A stretch of 64,000 bases of DNA from Terebella lapidaria (Eukaryota > Annelida > Polychaeta > Terebellida > Terebellidae): assembly GCA_949152475.1 (NCBI GenBank), contig OX424570.1:3026181-3090180 (forward strand), given 5' to 3'. Below, one piece after another: positions 37,190 to 49,800 of this stretch. A program made the position numbers and the translations under genes. Positions within the stretch are counted from its first letter, which is position 1; each line of letters starts with the position of its first letter. The notes under the pieces are model-generated. The model ran no database searches. It was not told where the DNA came from and was given only the letters and a program-made list of their open reading frames with translations.

Positions 37190-37745
37190 CTGTCCCTCGA
37201 TGGCCAAATCGTACCTGACGAGGAAGAAGCCGCCAAAGCCTGGGCAGCCTACTTCCACTAACTGGGCACCACTAACTGCCATCCCGACTTTGACAAGGAA
37301 TGCAGAACCAAGATCCAGAATGACACCAAAACGATCGAGGCACTGTATTAGTCTGGCAAGCACGTTGCAGCTCCACTGAATGTGAAGGAGACTCTGGATT
37401 ATATAGACAAGCTGAATTCCAGCTAAGCGGCCAACCCGTCAGACCTCCAGCCCGGCTGAAGACTTCAAGCTAGGTGCCACCACGTTAGCACCACATTTGT
37501 CCAAACTCCTCACAAGCATGATTGCCCTGTGGTATATCCTCCAACAACTTCGATACGGAACTATGATACTCATACTGAAGAAGGGAAAGGACCCACCTAC
37601 ACACGAACTACCGAGGCATAACCCTCATCCATTGTACATGATCACCAAGACCTTTGAACACGTACTGCTGGCACGGGATGAACCCCTCATTAACAGACGT
37701 CAGAACGGACTACAAATGGGATTTTCTCAGGTTCCCTCCGATTCC
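37190..37745 (+). pseudogene. LINE (non-LTR) reverse transcriptase remnant
   Basis: Conceptual translation, broken by stops and frameshifts, gives VPDEEEAAKAWAAYFH (the segment that precedes RT in many LINEs), then LSKLLTSMIALWYI, MILILKKGKDPPT, MITKTFEHVLLARDEPLIN and RRQNGLQMGFSQVPSDSLF, which follow the order of early RT motifs. Clearly inactive. The family (CR1, RTE or similar) cannot be fixed. Confidence 0.65.
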
Positions 37746-37749
37746 CTTT

Positions 37750-37850
37750 TCAGGACTACAACAATTTCTCTGTGAACCTTCCACCCCAAAATAACCGGCT
37801 CAAGTTAAATTCTACCTGCCACATATGACCTTTCCACAAATAGATTATAC
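37750..37850 (+). pseudogene. Decayed copy of the KIAA2012-like exon 2 start
   Basis: tttcaggactacaacaattt, ctctgtgaacc, accggctcaagtt, ttctacctgcc and ttccacaaa occur in the same order as at 41975-42050, including the AG acceptor. Small indels and a stop (TGA after TCTACCTGCCACATA) make it non-functional. It directly abuts the LINE remnant and lies 4.2 kb upstream of the real exon. Confidence 0.75.
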
Positions 37851-38555
37851 CACAGCCAGCTAGGGCACTGTAGGCCTACTATAAACTGCAAAAACTGGGG
37901 AGGGGTGGGGCTTAAGGCATCCCGACACCCAAGACCGCACTTGTTCCGTTCACTGCGAAAGTCTACACTTTACAACACCACCCCCTCCCCCCCCCCCGCC
38001 CCGGTCAAATCCTGGATCCGCCCCTGGTATCTGGGCATATTCAATGAATTACGGTAGGAAGCACGTGCCCGCCTGATACAGTAGATTGTATGTCATGGAT
38101 TTAATTATATATATAGGGCCTACATATTGAAAATCTTATTAAGGTCTATTTTGAGGTTTTGTACAATATTTTTTTTTTATTATTCAATAACGGCGTCCAT
38201 ACGTTAGTGTGCAGTTTCTATTTTTTAGTACTGTAGCGTGTGTACAGCCGAAAAATGGCGGGAAAACTTTTCGTCACGGTTCATTAGATCCGTACCGGAA
38301 AAAGGATGTATTACGCGCTGAGCAACAGTAAACAACATGGCGATTTGTAGATGACAAGTGTTGAAAATGTTAACAAGTGTTTTCACTTTCAGTTATCTGG
38401 TCTTTGCAAAGCTATCCACATTATATCACGTCCATGAGATCGCTTAGATGGGGAGCTACAAGACGGATATGCGATAGGCCTGTATGTCTTCTGTGACTCA
38501 TGGATGGATTGGTCTAATATATAGATCTAGATCTAGTTTCAATAGACATTAGCAG

Positions 38556-38977
38556 ATTAGGGCCCGGACGAGTCGAAAATTTCCAACCCGGGTACCCGTG
38601 TGGTCTGACCCGACCCGCCCCGGGTAACCCATCCAACTATAGATGAAAATTTGAATGGAATCACTGGAGCAAATATGAGCAATATGTATCACGTAAACGC
38701 CAGTCTTCGATCTTTGACACCCATTATTTGTTTCATCGGTGTTTATCACTGTTTATTTTCGAGTTTGAAAGATATCACATGATCTCATAAAACTACTTCC
38801 AAATTTTTCCCGATGAATTTATTGTCATTCTTGTGATATTACTAGCGTTTATCGCAAATTTTCAAAACAAAAACTATATCATTATTCGTTTTCGGGTACG
38901 GGTAATGAAATTCCGACCCGGGTAATTGTTTGACCCGCCCTGAATTCGGGTACCCGTCGACTCGTCCGGGCCCTAAT
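38556..38977 (+). mobile_element. Short inverted-repeat (hAT-like) MITE
   Basis: attagggcccggacgagtcga (from 38556) and gtcgactcgtccgggccctaat (to about 38977) are inverted ends; gacccgggta/tacccgggt-type inner repeats are also mirrored. About 420 bp, non-coding. An approximate atagacat repeat lies near both flanks, but the target duplication is unclear. Confidence 0.75.
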
Positions 38978-38990
38978 AGACATGATAGAT

Positions 38991-39633
38991 CTATATTCTG
39001 ATTTTTCTAACTCGTTTACACCGTTTTTTGCCGATATCTTTGCGATGTTTAATGGTATCGTATTGTAACTTGGCATACTTCACCTGGAAATCGAACGGCA
39101 TTTTTCTGCAAACTTTCAGACTTCTGCTCATAGAACTGTGAGAGTTAGCAATCTACTGCAATGATAAATTTTCGCTGAAATCCTGTTGTTTGCATGTCAA
39201 CAAATATTGTTTTCCTCTTTCACGTGATGGGCGATTCTGTTCTGATAATTTGCATAGGGGCGACGGTTCGGGACCGCCCACGCAGGTAAACTGATTCGGA
39301 ATTACTCGCACGTGCAGGCACCTTGACGACAACTGACAACCCGATCACCCTATCATGACTAATTTGAACTTGTCCATTTGGATTCCGTCATCAGTTGTCG
39401 AGAACCAAGCAATATGTCTTCGCCCATGGTTCGAGCAAATCCTCGCTTGAATAAACATGATAAAACTTTTGTGTTTTGAAAGAAACAGATAGCGTTCCAG
39501 AAGACAGGTTTGTGTAAATTAATTGCCGTTTGTATCACAGATATGCAATATTCAGTTGAATAGTTCGCTCGAAGTAACTTGACTGAACTAAAGGCAAAAA
39601 ACGGTGTAAACGAGTTAAAAAATCAGAGTATAG
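38991..39633 (+). mobile_element. MITE with about 42-bp inverted ends
   Basis: ctatattctgatttttctaa and ctcgtttacaccgttttttg (38991-39032) return inverted as ggcaaaaaacggtgtaaacg and agttaaaaaatcagagtatag (39592-39633) with a single-base difference and one substitution. Interior is AT-rich and non-coding. Confidence 0.82.
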
Positions 39634-39793
39634 TTTATACACAAACTATATCACTATTATCAGTGCAAGTATTGTTTGGGCAGTGATGACATACATACAT
39701 TAAAATGTAACTCACTTCGAACCGCACTTCAATTACTCTTGGCTTGAACTTGTGGAATAGCTGATAAAGTGGTGCAGTTTGTATTGTGTTGTA

Positions 39794-40161
39794 ATACGAG
39801 CCATCCGTCCTAATTTCGCCACATCCCGAAAATTCGCCAACTCAATATTATTAGAGCTCATAGCTCATTTTGTGGAAAACAAATGGCTGGTAAAAAGATT
39901 GGATATCAGAGTCTCGATTGATGATAGACCTGGTTGGTTCCATTTGCATTACAATTGACCTATCGCCAAAGCCCCCAAAAGTTGTCCGAGTTTCACAAAT
40001 TACGTCGGCAAACTTCTCTTTGGCCGATAATAACGTTTTGCAGAATGCGTCGCGAATGGCGTAAAAAGACTCGGACAAATTGGTTCGGCGATAGGTCAAT
40101 TGCCTGAAAACACAGTTGGCGAAATTTAGAATGCGGTGAATTTAGGACAGGTGGCTCGTAT
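39794..40161 (+). mobile_element. MITE, 368 bp
   Basis: Left end atacgagccatccgtcctaa returns inverted as ttaggacaggtggctcgtat. Inner pairs (attcgccaactc / cagttggcgaaat; caattgacctatcgcc / ggcgataggtcaattg) make almost the whole element palindromic. Confidence 0.82.
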
Positions 40162-41607
40162 GGGTCTCACTTACAGGCTAAATTGCTAGAACACATGAAG
40201 AATACAGTGGGCAATTTTTTTTCGCCTTGTAAGGCTTGTTGCGCTCGATCGTAACATGGCCAAATAAATGAAAATAATTATGTACCCTATATGATAGGCC
40301 TAACTTACTTATTGGTGCATGACATATTCAAATAACCAGTTAAGTAACCACACAAAGCCAGAAAATGGGTTACATATGCGCTAATTTTTAAAATCACGGA
40401 AATCTGAGAATCTTGAAATATTCTAAGGTTCAGCACTCAGGTTGTGCCATACAGTGTATATCAGCTGTACCGGTATATCACAGTTGAGAATAATAGTACT
40501 ATGGAGTGCCTATTCTGGCGTGTCAGCATGTGCAGCAATTGCGTTTGCATTAATTAGCATGAACAGCTAAGAGTCAATACCACTTGTCAGTCCAGAGTCA
40601 CTGTCGACTTACAGACAGAACAGGTGATAAATTCTGCGGCAGGGAATAAGATAAAGCACCCTATCGTGCGCCAGCGATTATGCAAAACAAGCCCTTATAT
40701 TCCATATATCAATCAATACTGGCACTGGAAGTGGCGGGAAAAATACCAAACTGTCCATTAAGTGTCACTCCTCGCTTGAAAGTAGCCGCAGAATTATGGC
40801 CGATATGACCAACCTGTGGCGATTAGATCGCTGCCTATTGTCAGTGGACCATGTCCGCGGAAAAATCAACAGACTATTGATCAGGGCTTGAATTTCCCCC
40901 GTGTAAGTATGGATCTTTGGTGCTTGCAACCATAGAGCCCTTATCTTGCAGGCTTTGCTCCCCCATTGGCATCGGGAATAATCTACACCCCTGCGGGATT
41001 TACTTTCATAGCCCCATAGGGTCTGGTCTTTTCGTGATTGGTTGGGGGAGGGGTGGGGGGGGGGTGGAATGGGGGTGATATCATTGGATTCACTGGTGCA
41101 GATGAAAAGTGCGCAGAATCAATTCGCTGCTTGGTTACCCGTGAGCAGCTATACATGTTGCTTCACTGCATGCTCAATGGGGTGTCTCGAAGTTACCTCA
41201 TACGGGTGTAATGGATGTTACGTGTTTGATCAGTTGGATATGTTTTTAATTCTTATTTTTTCCCCTTTGTTCCTGTCTTTAATGTGATTGGTAAAAGCGA
41301 CAAGCGTTTATATTCAAGCTGTGAACTTCACTGGCTTACAGTGCTCCAATATATTGATATATCATGGATAAAATTGTGGCTTTGGCGTCATTGATCCACG
41401 CCAATTATTCTCACGTCTGTGCTATTTGAACATGTCTGTTTGCAGGAAGAAAAAAGTGTACGTTGCCTGAGTAACAACATGTTTTTCTTGGAATTTCCGG
41501 GAGTGATGTTTACCATCCCCCAAACTCACCATAGTTGAACGAAGGATTGTGTAATGTCGGATCTGCCGAAGAATGCTTGGACTCGAAGGATTTAAGCCAA
41601 AGACAAG
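40162..41607. other. Upstream region of the KIAA2012-like gene
   Basis: No coding sequence seen before the ATG at 41608. Has a G tract at 41044-41076 and should include promoter and any 5' UTR exon, which cannot be placed from sequence. Confidence 0.35.
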
Positions 41608-43876
41608 ATGACGAGTACGCTACATTTATCTCGCCTGGCTCGAGGGGTTGGCGAAGTCAAGCGAGGCTCGGAAAAAGTCGACGTTGTCTTGGAAAAATCG
41701 GTAAGTTTGAATGGAAATAAATTCTATCCCACAATTGACTGCAAATGATTTGCTTGATTAATAAATTTATAACATACATACATGTTTAATGTTATACCGG
41801 ATTTAAAATGTTAAATTTATATTGATATTGTTAAATTGATATTGTTCCATTGTTTTTTTTTTTTAAATGTAATATTTTTCACAGGGATATTTACATCCAT
41901 ATTCCAGTACATTATAGTACATCATATATTATTGTTTCTCCACTAACTTATTCAATTTTTTTTCCAACTCCCTTGCCAGGACTACAAGAATTTCTCTGTA
42001 AACCCCTCACCACAAACCGGCTCAAGTTTCTACCTGCCCCCTCTCCACAAACATCACACCGTTCCTGACACGCCGCGGTCAGGCGCGTCAAACTCCAATC
42101 GGGACGTACAAGAAATCCCGCTCCCAAAGACGTTCATCACTCGCAAGGGGGCGCTGCTGCTGTTCAGCGAAGACTACGCACAGCGGAGTCAAAACGAACA
42201 GGGCGAGTTTTCCAAGCGGGCTGATGTGGCGAAAAGCCTGGATGACCTTGAACTTCACACTGTGGATGACCTTGCCAAGTCGATTCTCTCGTATGGGACA
42301 CATGTAAGTCAAAATAGAACATGCTTCAAGTGAGTATGAACATATACAATGTTGGTATCAATTATTTGTTAATTCTTAAGTGAACATTCTGCATGTTGGA
42401 TTTTGCCCATGTAAATTATGTGGAATTGATGGAGAAAATGTTCACATGTAAACTTTGGAAGCTCCAGATCCAAAAATAACACCATAATTCCTTGATTGTA
42501 AACAAATTCAATACACCTGTATAGAGTACAGTGGTCTACCTCAGATAAGAACTACACTTCTTATCTAAGGTGGTGTCTTATTGGAGGGGGTTCATTCACA
42601 CGTAAATCTTAGCGCCACAAGAAAAATGCTTTACCGAGGGGAAGTCTTTAATGAGGGGGTTTTATCTGAGGGGGACCACTGCATTATGTAGTGCTATTTC
42701 AAGCCATCAGTGGATATGTTCATCCTGTTTTCCAGAACAAGGACAAGTTGAATTTGCTCGTGAAGGACAACAGAGGTCGTCGGAATGTCCGGCCAGGTTT
42801 TTCCGCTCGGCGATACCTGTCTCGTCTCACACGGAGCTTTGACGAATCCTTCCTCGACAACCTGCTCAAAAAAGGTTTCAAAATTAGCTAATAGTATACG
42901 CAGTACTAAATTTTCTTAACCATTCAGGTTACATGTATATTACTAGTAAATACAGCGTGATGGTTATTATGCCCATCAATAAGTTAGTTTCTTAGATTAC
43001 CAAATACACGATGTACACTGTACTGGAACTAGTACATGTCTACCATTCAATGTCGACACAATTCATAACGAAACAGAAATGAAGTGGAATTAAACTATTC
43101 TGTTATATTTCCAAACCCGCAGGTTACATCAATGAGAACACCCTGTTTCAAAACAGCAATGTTCTGCCGAGCCTGCGCCGTCGGATAAACGACGACCTAT
43201 CGTACATGCCCGCCCCGTACAGGATCATGAAGCAGATGCTGCTGGCACCAGGACTCTTGTCTGGGTTCTCCTTCCTACGACAAGACTCTGCCGCGACAGG
43301 TGACGCAAATCTCACATGAGTGCAAATCATATTTGCCTCATATGCATGTGACAAGTCAGAGCAACAAATTTGTTTCCAATGCCCAGTAACGTGTTGCCAT
43401 GAATCATGTAAAATGTATGATATTACTGAAGCTACGAACTACAATATACATGATAGATCTATACAATTGTCAATAAAATTGAAATACATGTAATCAAATT
43501 ATGTTTGGGATGGATACATGTATATATGTATTTATCATTCAATAAGCCTATAAACTTTACTTGGCTCAATGAATCAGTACGGTAATTATTACCGTACTCA
43601 GTAGATCAATGTAACATCACATACTGCAGTGCGTTGTAACCATGGTAACATGTATGTACCTCAGACCTGTCGACATTACACGAGGAGGATGAGGAAGGCG
43701 CACGTACCGAGGCGGAGCGCCACCTGGCCAACGGTGCGATACAAATCGTCGACTTCCGGGACGGCGTGCCGCATCCAGTGACTTACGGGGATCTGCCGAA
43801 AGAGACGAAACAGAACGTCCTGGCTGATCTACTCGTGAAAAGTGCGATCAACCACGCACTGGATAAACAGAAGGAG
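41608..43876 (+). CDS. KIAA2012-like exons 1-5: conserved N-terminal block
   Basis: Exon 1 gives MTSTLHLSRLARGVGEVKRG up to a gtaagt donor. Exon 2 starts DYKNFSVNPSPQ and contains LPKTFITRKGALLLFSEDYA and LELHTVDDLAKSILSYG, the strongest matches to KIAA2012. Exon 3 has RPGFSARRYLSRLTRSF. Exon 4 has GYINENTLFQNSNVLPSLRR. Exon 5 is acidic then helical (EEDEEGARTEAERHLANGAI and LADLLVKSAINHALDKQKE). The order of these motifs is collinear with the vertebrate protein. No signal peptide or membrane segment is visible, so a cytosolic or cytoskeletal protein is likely (inference). Confidence 0.78.
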
Positions 43877-46800
43877 GTACGGTCACCTGAGTTGTTATAA
43901 ATATATTGTGAACTGTTCTTTGTGACAGTACTTCAGTGCACTCGATAGCGTAGGAGAGTGCTTTTCACGCATAGATTTATATGCAAGTGCGTACGCTACG
44001 CATCTTGGAAATAGCAAAGAAATATTCATTAAACTTTATTTTCGCCGCTGAAAATCTGACAAGTGACTTCGCCGCTTGTTTACATATTAACAAACTTTGT
44101 GCCCGCGTAATCAAAAGCTGTGCACCATACATGCAGCGCAACCTGGCAAATTCAGTATGCTATAGTTCGCTTGGTGTCGCCTCAATCACGATACTTTTTG
44201 GGCAAACTTGGCATGAATGACAGACTGCATTGTCGGTGTGTTTGTACGAAAAACAGGCGAGCTTAATACAAAATATGTTTAACTTGTTCAGTAGTACATT
44301 TTCTTCTGTGAATGAAATTGTCATTGCCCTGGCTGTAGCTGTTTAAAGTGTTTTGTGACATGGACATGGTATTTTAATACTCTATTCCCTGTTAATGTAT
44401 TACAAAGTTCTAGATAAATTTCAGAGCTTACCCTTCTTTTTTCGAAGCCAATGGGTACAGCCAAAAATTACCCATAAATTTTCTAATTTACCCCCTTTTT
44501 TCGAGACCAGGAGTATGGTACTCCTTTCCGAAAATTCCTACCAAATGCTCTTTGATGTTCTTAAAGTAACCCATGCTCAGTTCTGTGAAATTATGAAAAT
44601 TTTTTAGGCTATTGCCATGGCGTTGCATCCGTCGTCCGTCAATATTAATATCTTTAAATTTTACGATCGAACTGTCTGTTCAGTTTTGATATTTTCATTT
44701 CAGAAGATTCCCCTTATGTACCTTTATGATGTGTATAAGTTTTGTTGCCCTTGAATCGTCAGTCTCCGTGTGGCGGCCATTTTGAATTTTTGACGAGTCG
44801 GCAAAAACATATTTTTTTCGCCCCAAATCACATTACTATCCATTTTGGGCCATTTCTAGGCAAAAAAAATATTTCACCCTTTGAAAAAAATGTTGAGTGG
44901 GAGCTGTCAGGACTGTACTCAAAGAACGCTTGAAGATAGAGCTTAGAAATTGGCACTTTCAAATGGGAAATCATATATGGCGACTTGTGTGGTGACCTTG
45001 AGTTTGACTTTGGATGACCTTGAAAGGTCAAAACAGCCATTTTGGGGTCAAAAAATGCCCAGATTTGCCTCTATTGATGAAATGCTTGCAGATCGAGCTT
45101 ATGTTTGCATTATGAACATATAAGAAGACAAATCAAAACATATATGGCACAACTAATGATGACCTTAAACTTGACGTCAGATGACCTTGAGTGCCAAATG
45201 TCTGACTCGGAATGTGTAAATTGACCTGAGCAGCCTAAACGATTCCACCCAGATATATCTTTTGATTATGACATATGAAATATCAAATGCCGCACACATA
45301 CATGTAATGGTGACATCGAAGTTCACACGGATGACCTTGATTGGTAAATCTCAAGGTCATATGTTCACACTGCGAACCTTGATTGGTAAATCTCAAGGTC
45401 TGTTACCTGCCAATGCTGCCATGGCCAAACCAAAATTGTCTGGTAACCTATCTTAGCCTTTGGGCTGATTTTTTTTGTATGGAAAGATGATTCACAATGA
45501 AAAAAGGGCTGAAATTTTATTGAGAAGCACTTTCTCTCAAATGGCTCAGTGGATCTTGATTGGTCGAATATAGGATACCTGCAAGGACTGCATCTTAGTC
45601 AAAACCATACTCTTCATATAGGCATGTCCTGTTGATCAATCCAAATAAAAAGCTTCTTGCTTTTCATGCCCTCTCTTGGGGAAACATTCAGGACATCCAA
45701 GTTTCATGGAAAACTGCTGTGCTGTTGGTCTACTGTTGATATTGATTGATATTATTTATGCCTGACTGACTTGCAGATCAAGACTGAGTAAGATCCATAA
45801 AGCTATCATTGAAACACCAAATTCAAATCTGAATTCAAGCCCCGTTGTCATGGATACATGCATGAGAATACATGTCAACACAGTATAATGTTATCACATA
45901 TTAAAGCAAGGTCAAGCTGTCCCTCAAAATGCTGAGATAGAGTGCGTAGAGATTTGGAATCTAGTGGTGTGGTGGTTGGTGCATGGGGGGCTTTAACCCA
46001 GTGAGCGTTAATTCAGTCTAGCTCGGGAAAATTTACTCAAAAATGATGTCCAACCTTTCACAGTCACATTAGAAATACATATCATGCTTTGATGCACCGC
46101 TAAATTTTCAATACAACTGAAGCCTATCATTGTGTACATAAATTTCCAGAGAATGGAGATGTCACGGCAGTCCCAGGCTCGTCTTGCAGAGGGCGACGGC
46201 GTTGATTCCTATGTCGGCGAAGAGGCCTCGATCGCTGGCCCAGCACCGTCAGGAGACGGGGAGATCGGAGAGTTCATGGCCCAGGCCGTCAGGGTGAGTC
46301 GTGGGCACCGGGGCAGGGCTTTCCACGCGCACAGTGCATCGGAAGACCTGAAACTTGTAACTTAGCCTATGGACAATATAAACTCAGATACTAGTAGAGC
46401 TTAGTTTCATATTTAGAGTGTCAAATATGGTGCATTTTTATGGTGACCTTGAACCAAACCCCTAACGACTTTGAATACTCAAACACAGTTATGTCTACCT
46501 AAAAATGGTGTAATGGCCAATGGGCACTAAATGCTTGAATATATAAAGCTCAGGTTTGTGTTATGTATGGTCAGGTCATACTATAGGAAATCACATATGG
46601 TACAAAGTATGTGACCTTGAACTTGACCTGCGATGAATGAATGCTCAATATACCAGGTTCACGGAAAGATCTGATTATAGGTCATTGAAGACAAAACAGC
46701 ATCAAATGATATAGGATGTATTATTGATGTCCTTGCATTTGCCCTCATGAATTTGAGTACTTCAAACTCATGATTATTTCCACCAGAAATGGCATTGGCC

Positions 46801-49800
46801 CCTGGACACTTAAGTATTTGAAGATAAAACTTAAATTTGTATTATGGGCCTATTTTAAATCATGGTACATCATATTTCAATTTTGAAATTGACCTCATAT
46901 GACCTTGGGTACTCATAGTTACATCCACATTAATTTGTATATTTGTATCAATTTGAAACAGCAGGTAAGTGCTAGAGTAGTTGTTTAGGTTTCTATATTG
47001 CATGGTCATATTTGAATTTGTTTATGGGTCATCTTATAGTGACCAGTGTTGCACCGGGGAATCTATTTAGAGGTTCGATGATCGATGTTGAATTTCTGGA
47101 CGATGATTGATGTCACAGAATGGCAACATCAACTTTTTTAGCTTACCGGACCTATGGAATATATATGATATATGCCGAATATTCTGTTGACCTTGAATTT
47201 GACCTCATTTTCAAGGTCAAAGCACAAAATGGCTAATATCTCGCTTATTATTTATTTTAAAGCTTGGGAATCAATTTAGACATATAAGAAATGATATATG
47301 CTGAATGTTCTTGTGACCTTGAATATGACCTTCGACCTCATTTTTAAGTTCAAAGCACAAAATTTCTAATATCTTGCTTATTATCGACTTTACAGCTTAG
47401 GAATCAATTGTGGACATATAGGAAATGATATATGCCGAATTTTCTGATGACCTTGAGTTTGACCTTTGACCTAATTTTCAAGGTCAAAGTACAAAATGGC
47501 TAATATCTCGCTTATTATCAACTTTACAGCTTAGAATCAATTGTGGACATATGGCAAATGATATATGCTGAATATTCTGATGACCTTGATTTTGACCTTT
47601 AACTTCAGTTTCAAGGTCAGAGCACGAAATGGCTAATATCTCGCTTATTATTTACTTTACAGTTTGGGAATCAATTGTGGACCTATAAGAAATGATATAT
47701 TCTGAATTCTCCCGTGACCTTGAATATGACCTTTGATCTCATTTTCAAGGTCAGAGCACAAAATGGCGCATATCTCACTTGTTGTCAACTTTACAGCTTA
47801 AGAATCAATTGTGGACATATAGGAAATGATTATGCTGAATATACTTGTGACCTTGTAGTTACCGGACAAGCGGTCCGATCACCTGTTGGCTTGGCGGTAA
47901 GCTACAGGCCCAAGTTTTTGTACATGTAGATAATGGAGGGGGCAGACAGACATTCGATGTCGCTTGACCTGTGGTGGGGATATCATTATAAACATAATAT
48001 TGATCACACTATTGACTATGTAAGATGATCAATAAGATTTATTGTACAGAGTGAGGACAAGTTTAGTTTATTGGTCGCAGGTGACCTCCGAGTACTAAGA
48101 TTACTAGTCTAACTAGAGCATTGATAGCCTCGGGGGTTAGTGATCTGTAGCAGATCAACAATACATCCATGTTTTTATCGTAAGAGCTTTATACTGTTGC
48201 CAGTCTAAGTCTGCTGCCAGTTGGACGATCGGTATTGATATATTCTTTAGGAGTATTTTGGGCAGCCGTTCAACCATAGGCCAAATCGCCCGAAGAACTT
48301 TGTTTTTGCCCATGAAAATAAGGTGAAAATGTCCTGAGCATTGTATTTGTGGTAACTAACTCGAGTTTAGGTCAATTTGTTATGCTAAGCGATACTTACC
48401 TCTGACTCTGGGGTCGTGTAATTGGCGAGCCCTCATTCGCCAACCACACATGAAATATGGGTGAAAAAGCTAAACGAAAGTTAGCCGGTCCGTTTAGACC
48501 CTGCGTTAGTAATGGTAGTTACCTGAGCAGTTCACCCTCCGTGTGGTAGCATAATCGTGCCGGTCCACTGCCTCCCAGTTCACTTTTGTTTTTGGCGAGC
48601 TCCTGTCAACAACAACTTTGCGTCGCTCGCGATTGCCCCTTTGAAGTTTGGATTTTGGAACTTAGCTGTTTCTACGATGGAATCGTCTTCTGTCAGGAGA
48701 TGTACCAAGTGTGGACACTTCTTGGTTCCTCTCGATCTCGATCCTCACGATCGCTGTCCGTCTTGCAGACCGTTTGTTTGCTGTGCGTCTCAGCGCTGTC
48801 AGATCTGCGAATCTTGGCCCGATGACAGATTCGACAGGATAGATCAGCGTAGGATCGACAGGGAGAAGAAGAGGTCGCGTTCTGCTGATCGACGATCTCT
48901 GGATTCCTCTTCCTCGTCTCGTCTTGATTCCCTCGAACAGACTGTTGGGAATTTGCAGACTTCCATTGCGTCCATGTCGGCGATGTTGTCGTCCCTGGTT
49001 GGGAAAGGAGTTGCGACACCGGCCACCCCCACGGTGGATGAAGTTCCGACGCCGCTTCTCTCTGGTGACCCGTTCGTCGGCGGCAACCCCCCGAGCCACA
49101 GTCCAGCTGACCAGCCTTCGTGTTCCTGGGGTTTGCCTTCGTTGGACCCGATCTTCTCGGAGCCAGTTGACTCGGCCACGGTGGATTCCCGTTCCCAGGC
49201 TGCCGAGACCGGCGAGTCGGTCTCGGAGGAACAGTCAGGTGAAGGCAGGGGCCCCGTCGGTCGTGCCAAGTGTGGCCCCCCCGACTACTCCACCGTCCAG
49301 CTCTCCGACGGCCCTGTTGATGTGCTTGTGGTGGACAAGTCTCTCGCTGGTAGCCCGGGCCGTGTTCAGCACCGTGACGCCTCTTCAGCCCAGGGTACCT
49401 CTTCTCCAGCCGCAGCGGTGCCGCGCGGGTGCTTACCCGACCGTGACCGTGATCAGCAGCCACCGGTGGCCAGCCCGGGGGTTTCTCAGCCCAGTGTTCT
49501 GCCCCGCGATCTTCCACCGTCCGTCAGTCGACGCGCGGACAGCCGGTCGTCTTCCTCCAGTGGAGATTCGCACCGCGGGTCAACAGCCACGGCGGATAGT
49601 GTTCTTCCAGCGGTGGGCCGCCCGTCCTCGCCTGACCGCCGCCACCGTCCAGCTCGGCCTGTGGATCAACACCGTTCCGGCGATTGGGATCGTCCGTCCT
49701 CCAGCCGCGCGGATCGGTTCCGTGATTGGGTTTATGATCATCGTCGTGAATATGACTTTGACCGTTCTTACCATGAAGAGTTGGATCGTTACTACCGTTC

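Larger units (their letters stand above)
35361..38026 (+). mobile_element. Possible hAT-like element bounding a LINE remnant and a captured exon fragment
   Basis: Left end CAGGGGCGGAT at 35361 and right end ATCCGCCCCTG finishing 38026, of the same type as the element at 8730. The flanking 8-mers (GTCTTGAA and GTATCTGG) do not match, so the two ends may belong to different or very old insertions. Between them: a duplicated 350-bp segment (35500-36130), a GC-rich segment (36280-36920), a LINE RT remnant and a copy of a host exon. Confidence 0.45.
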
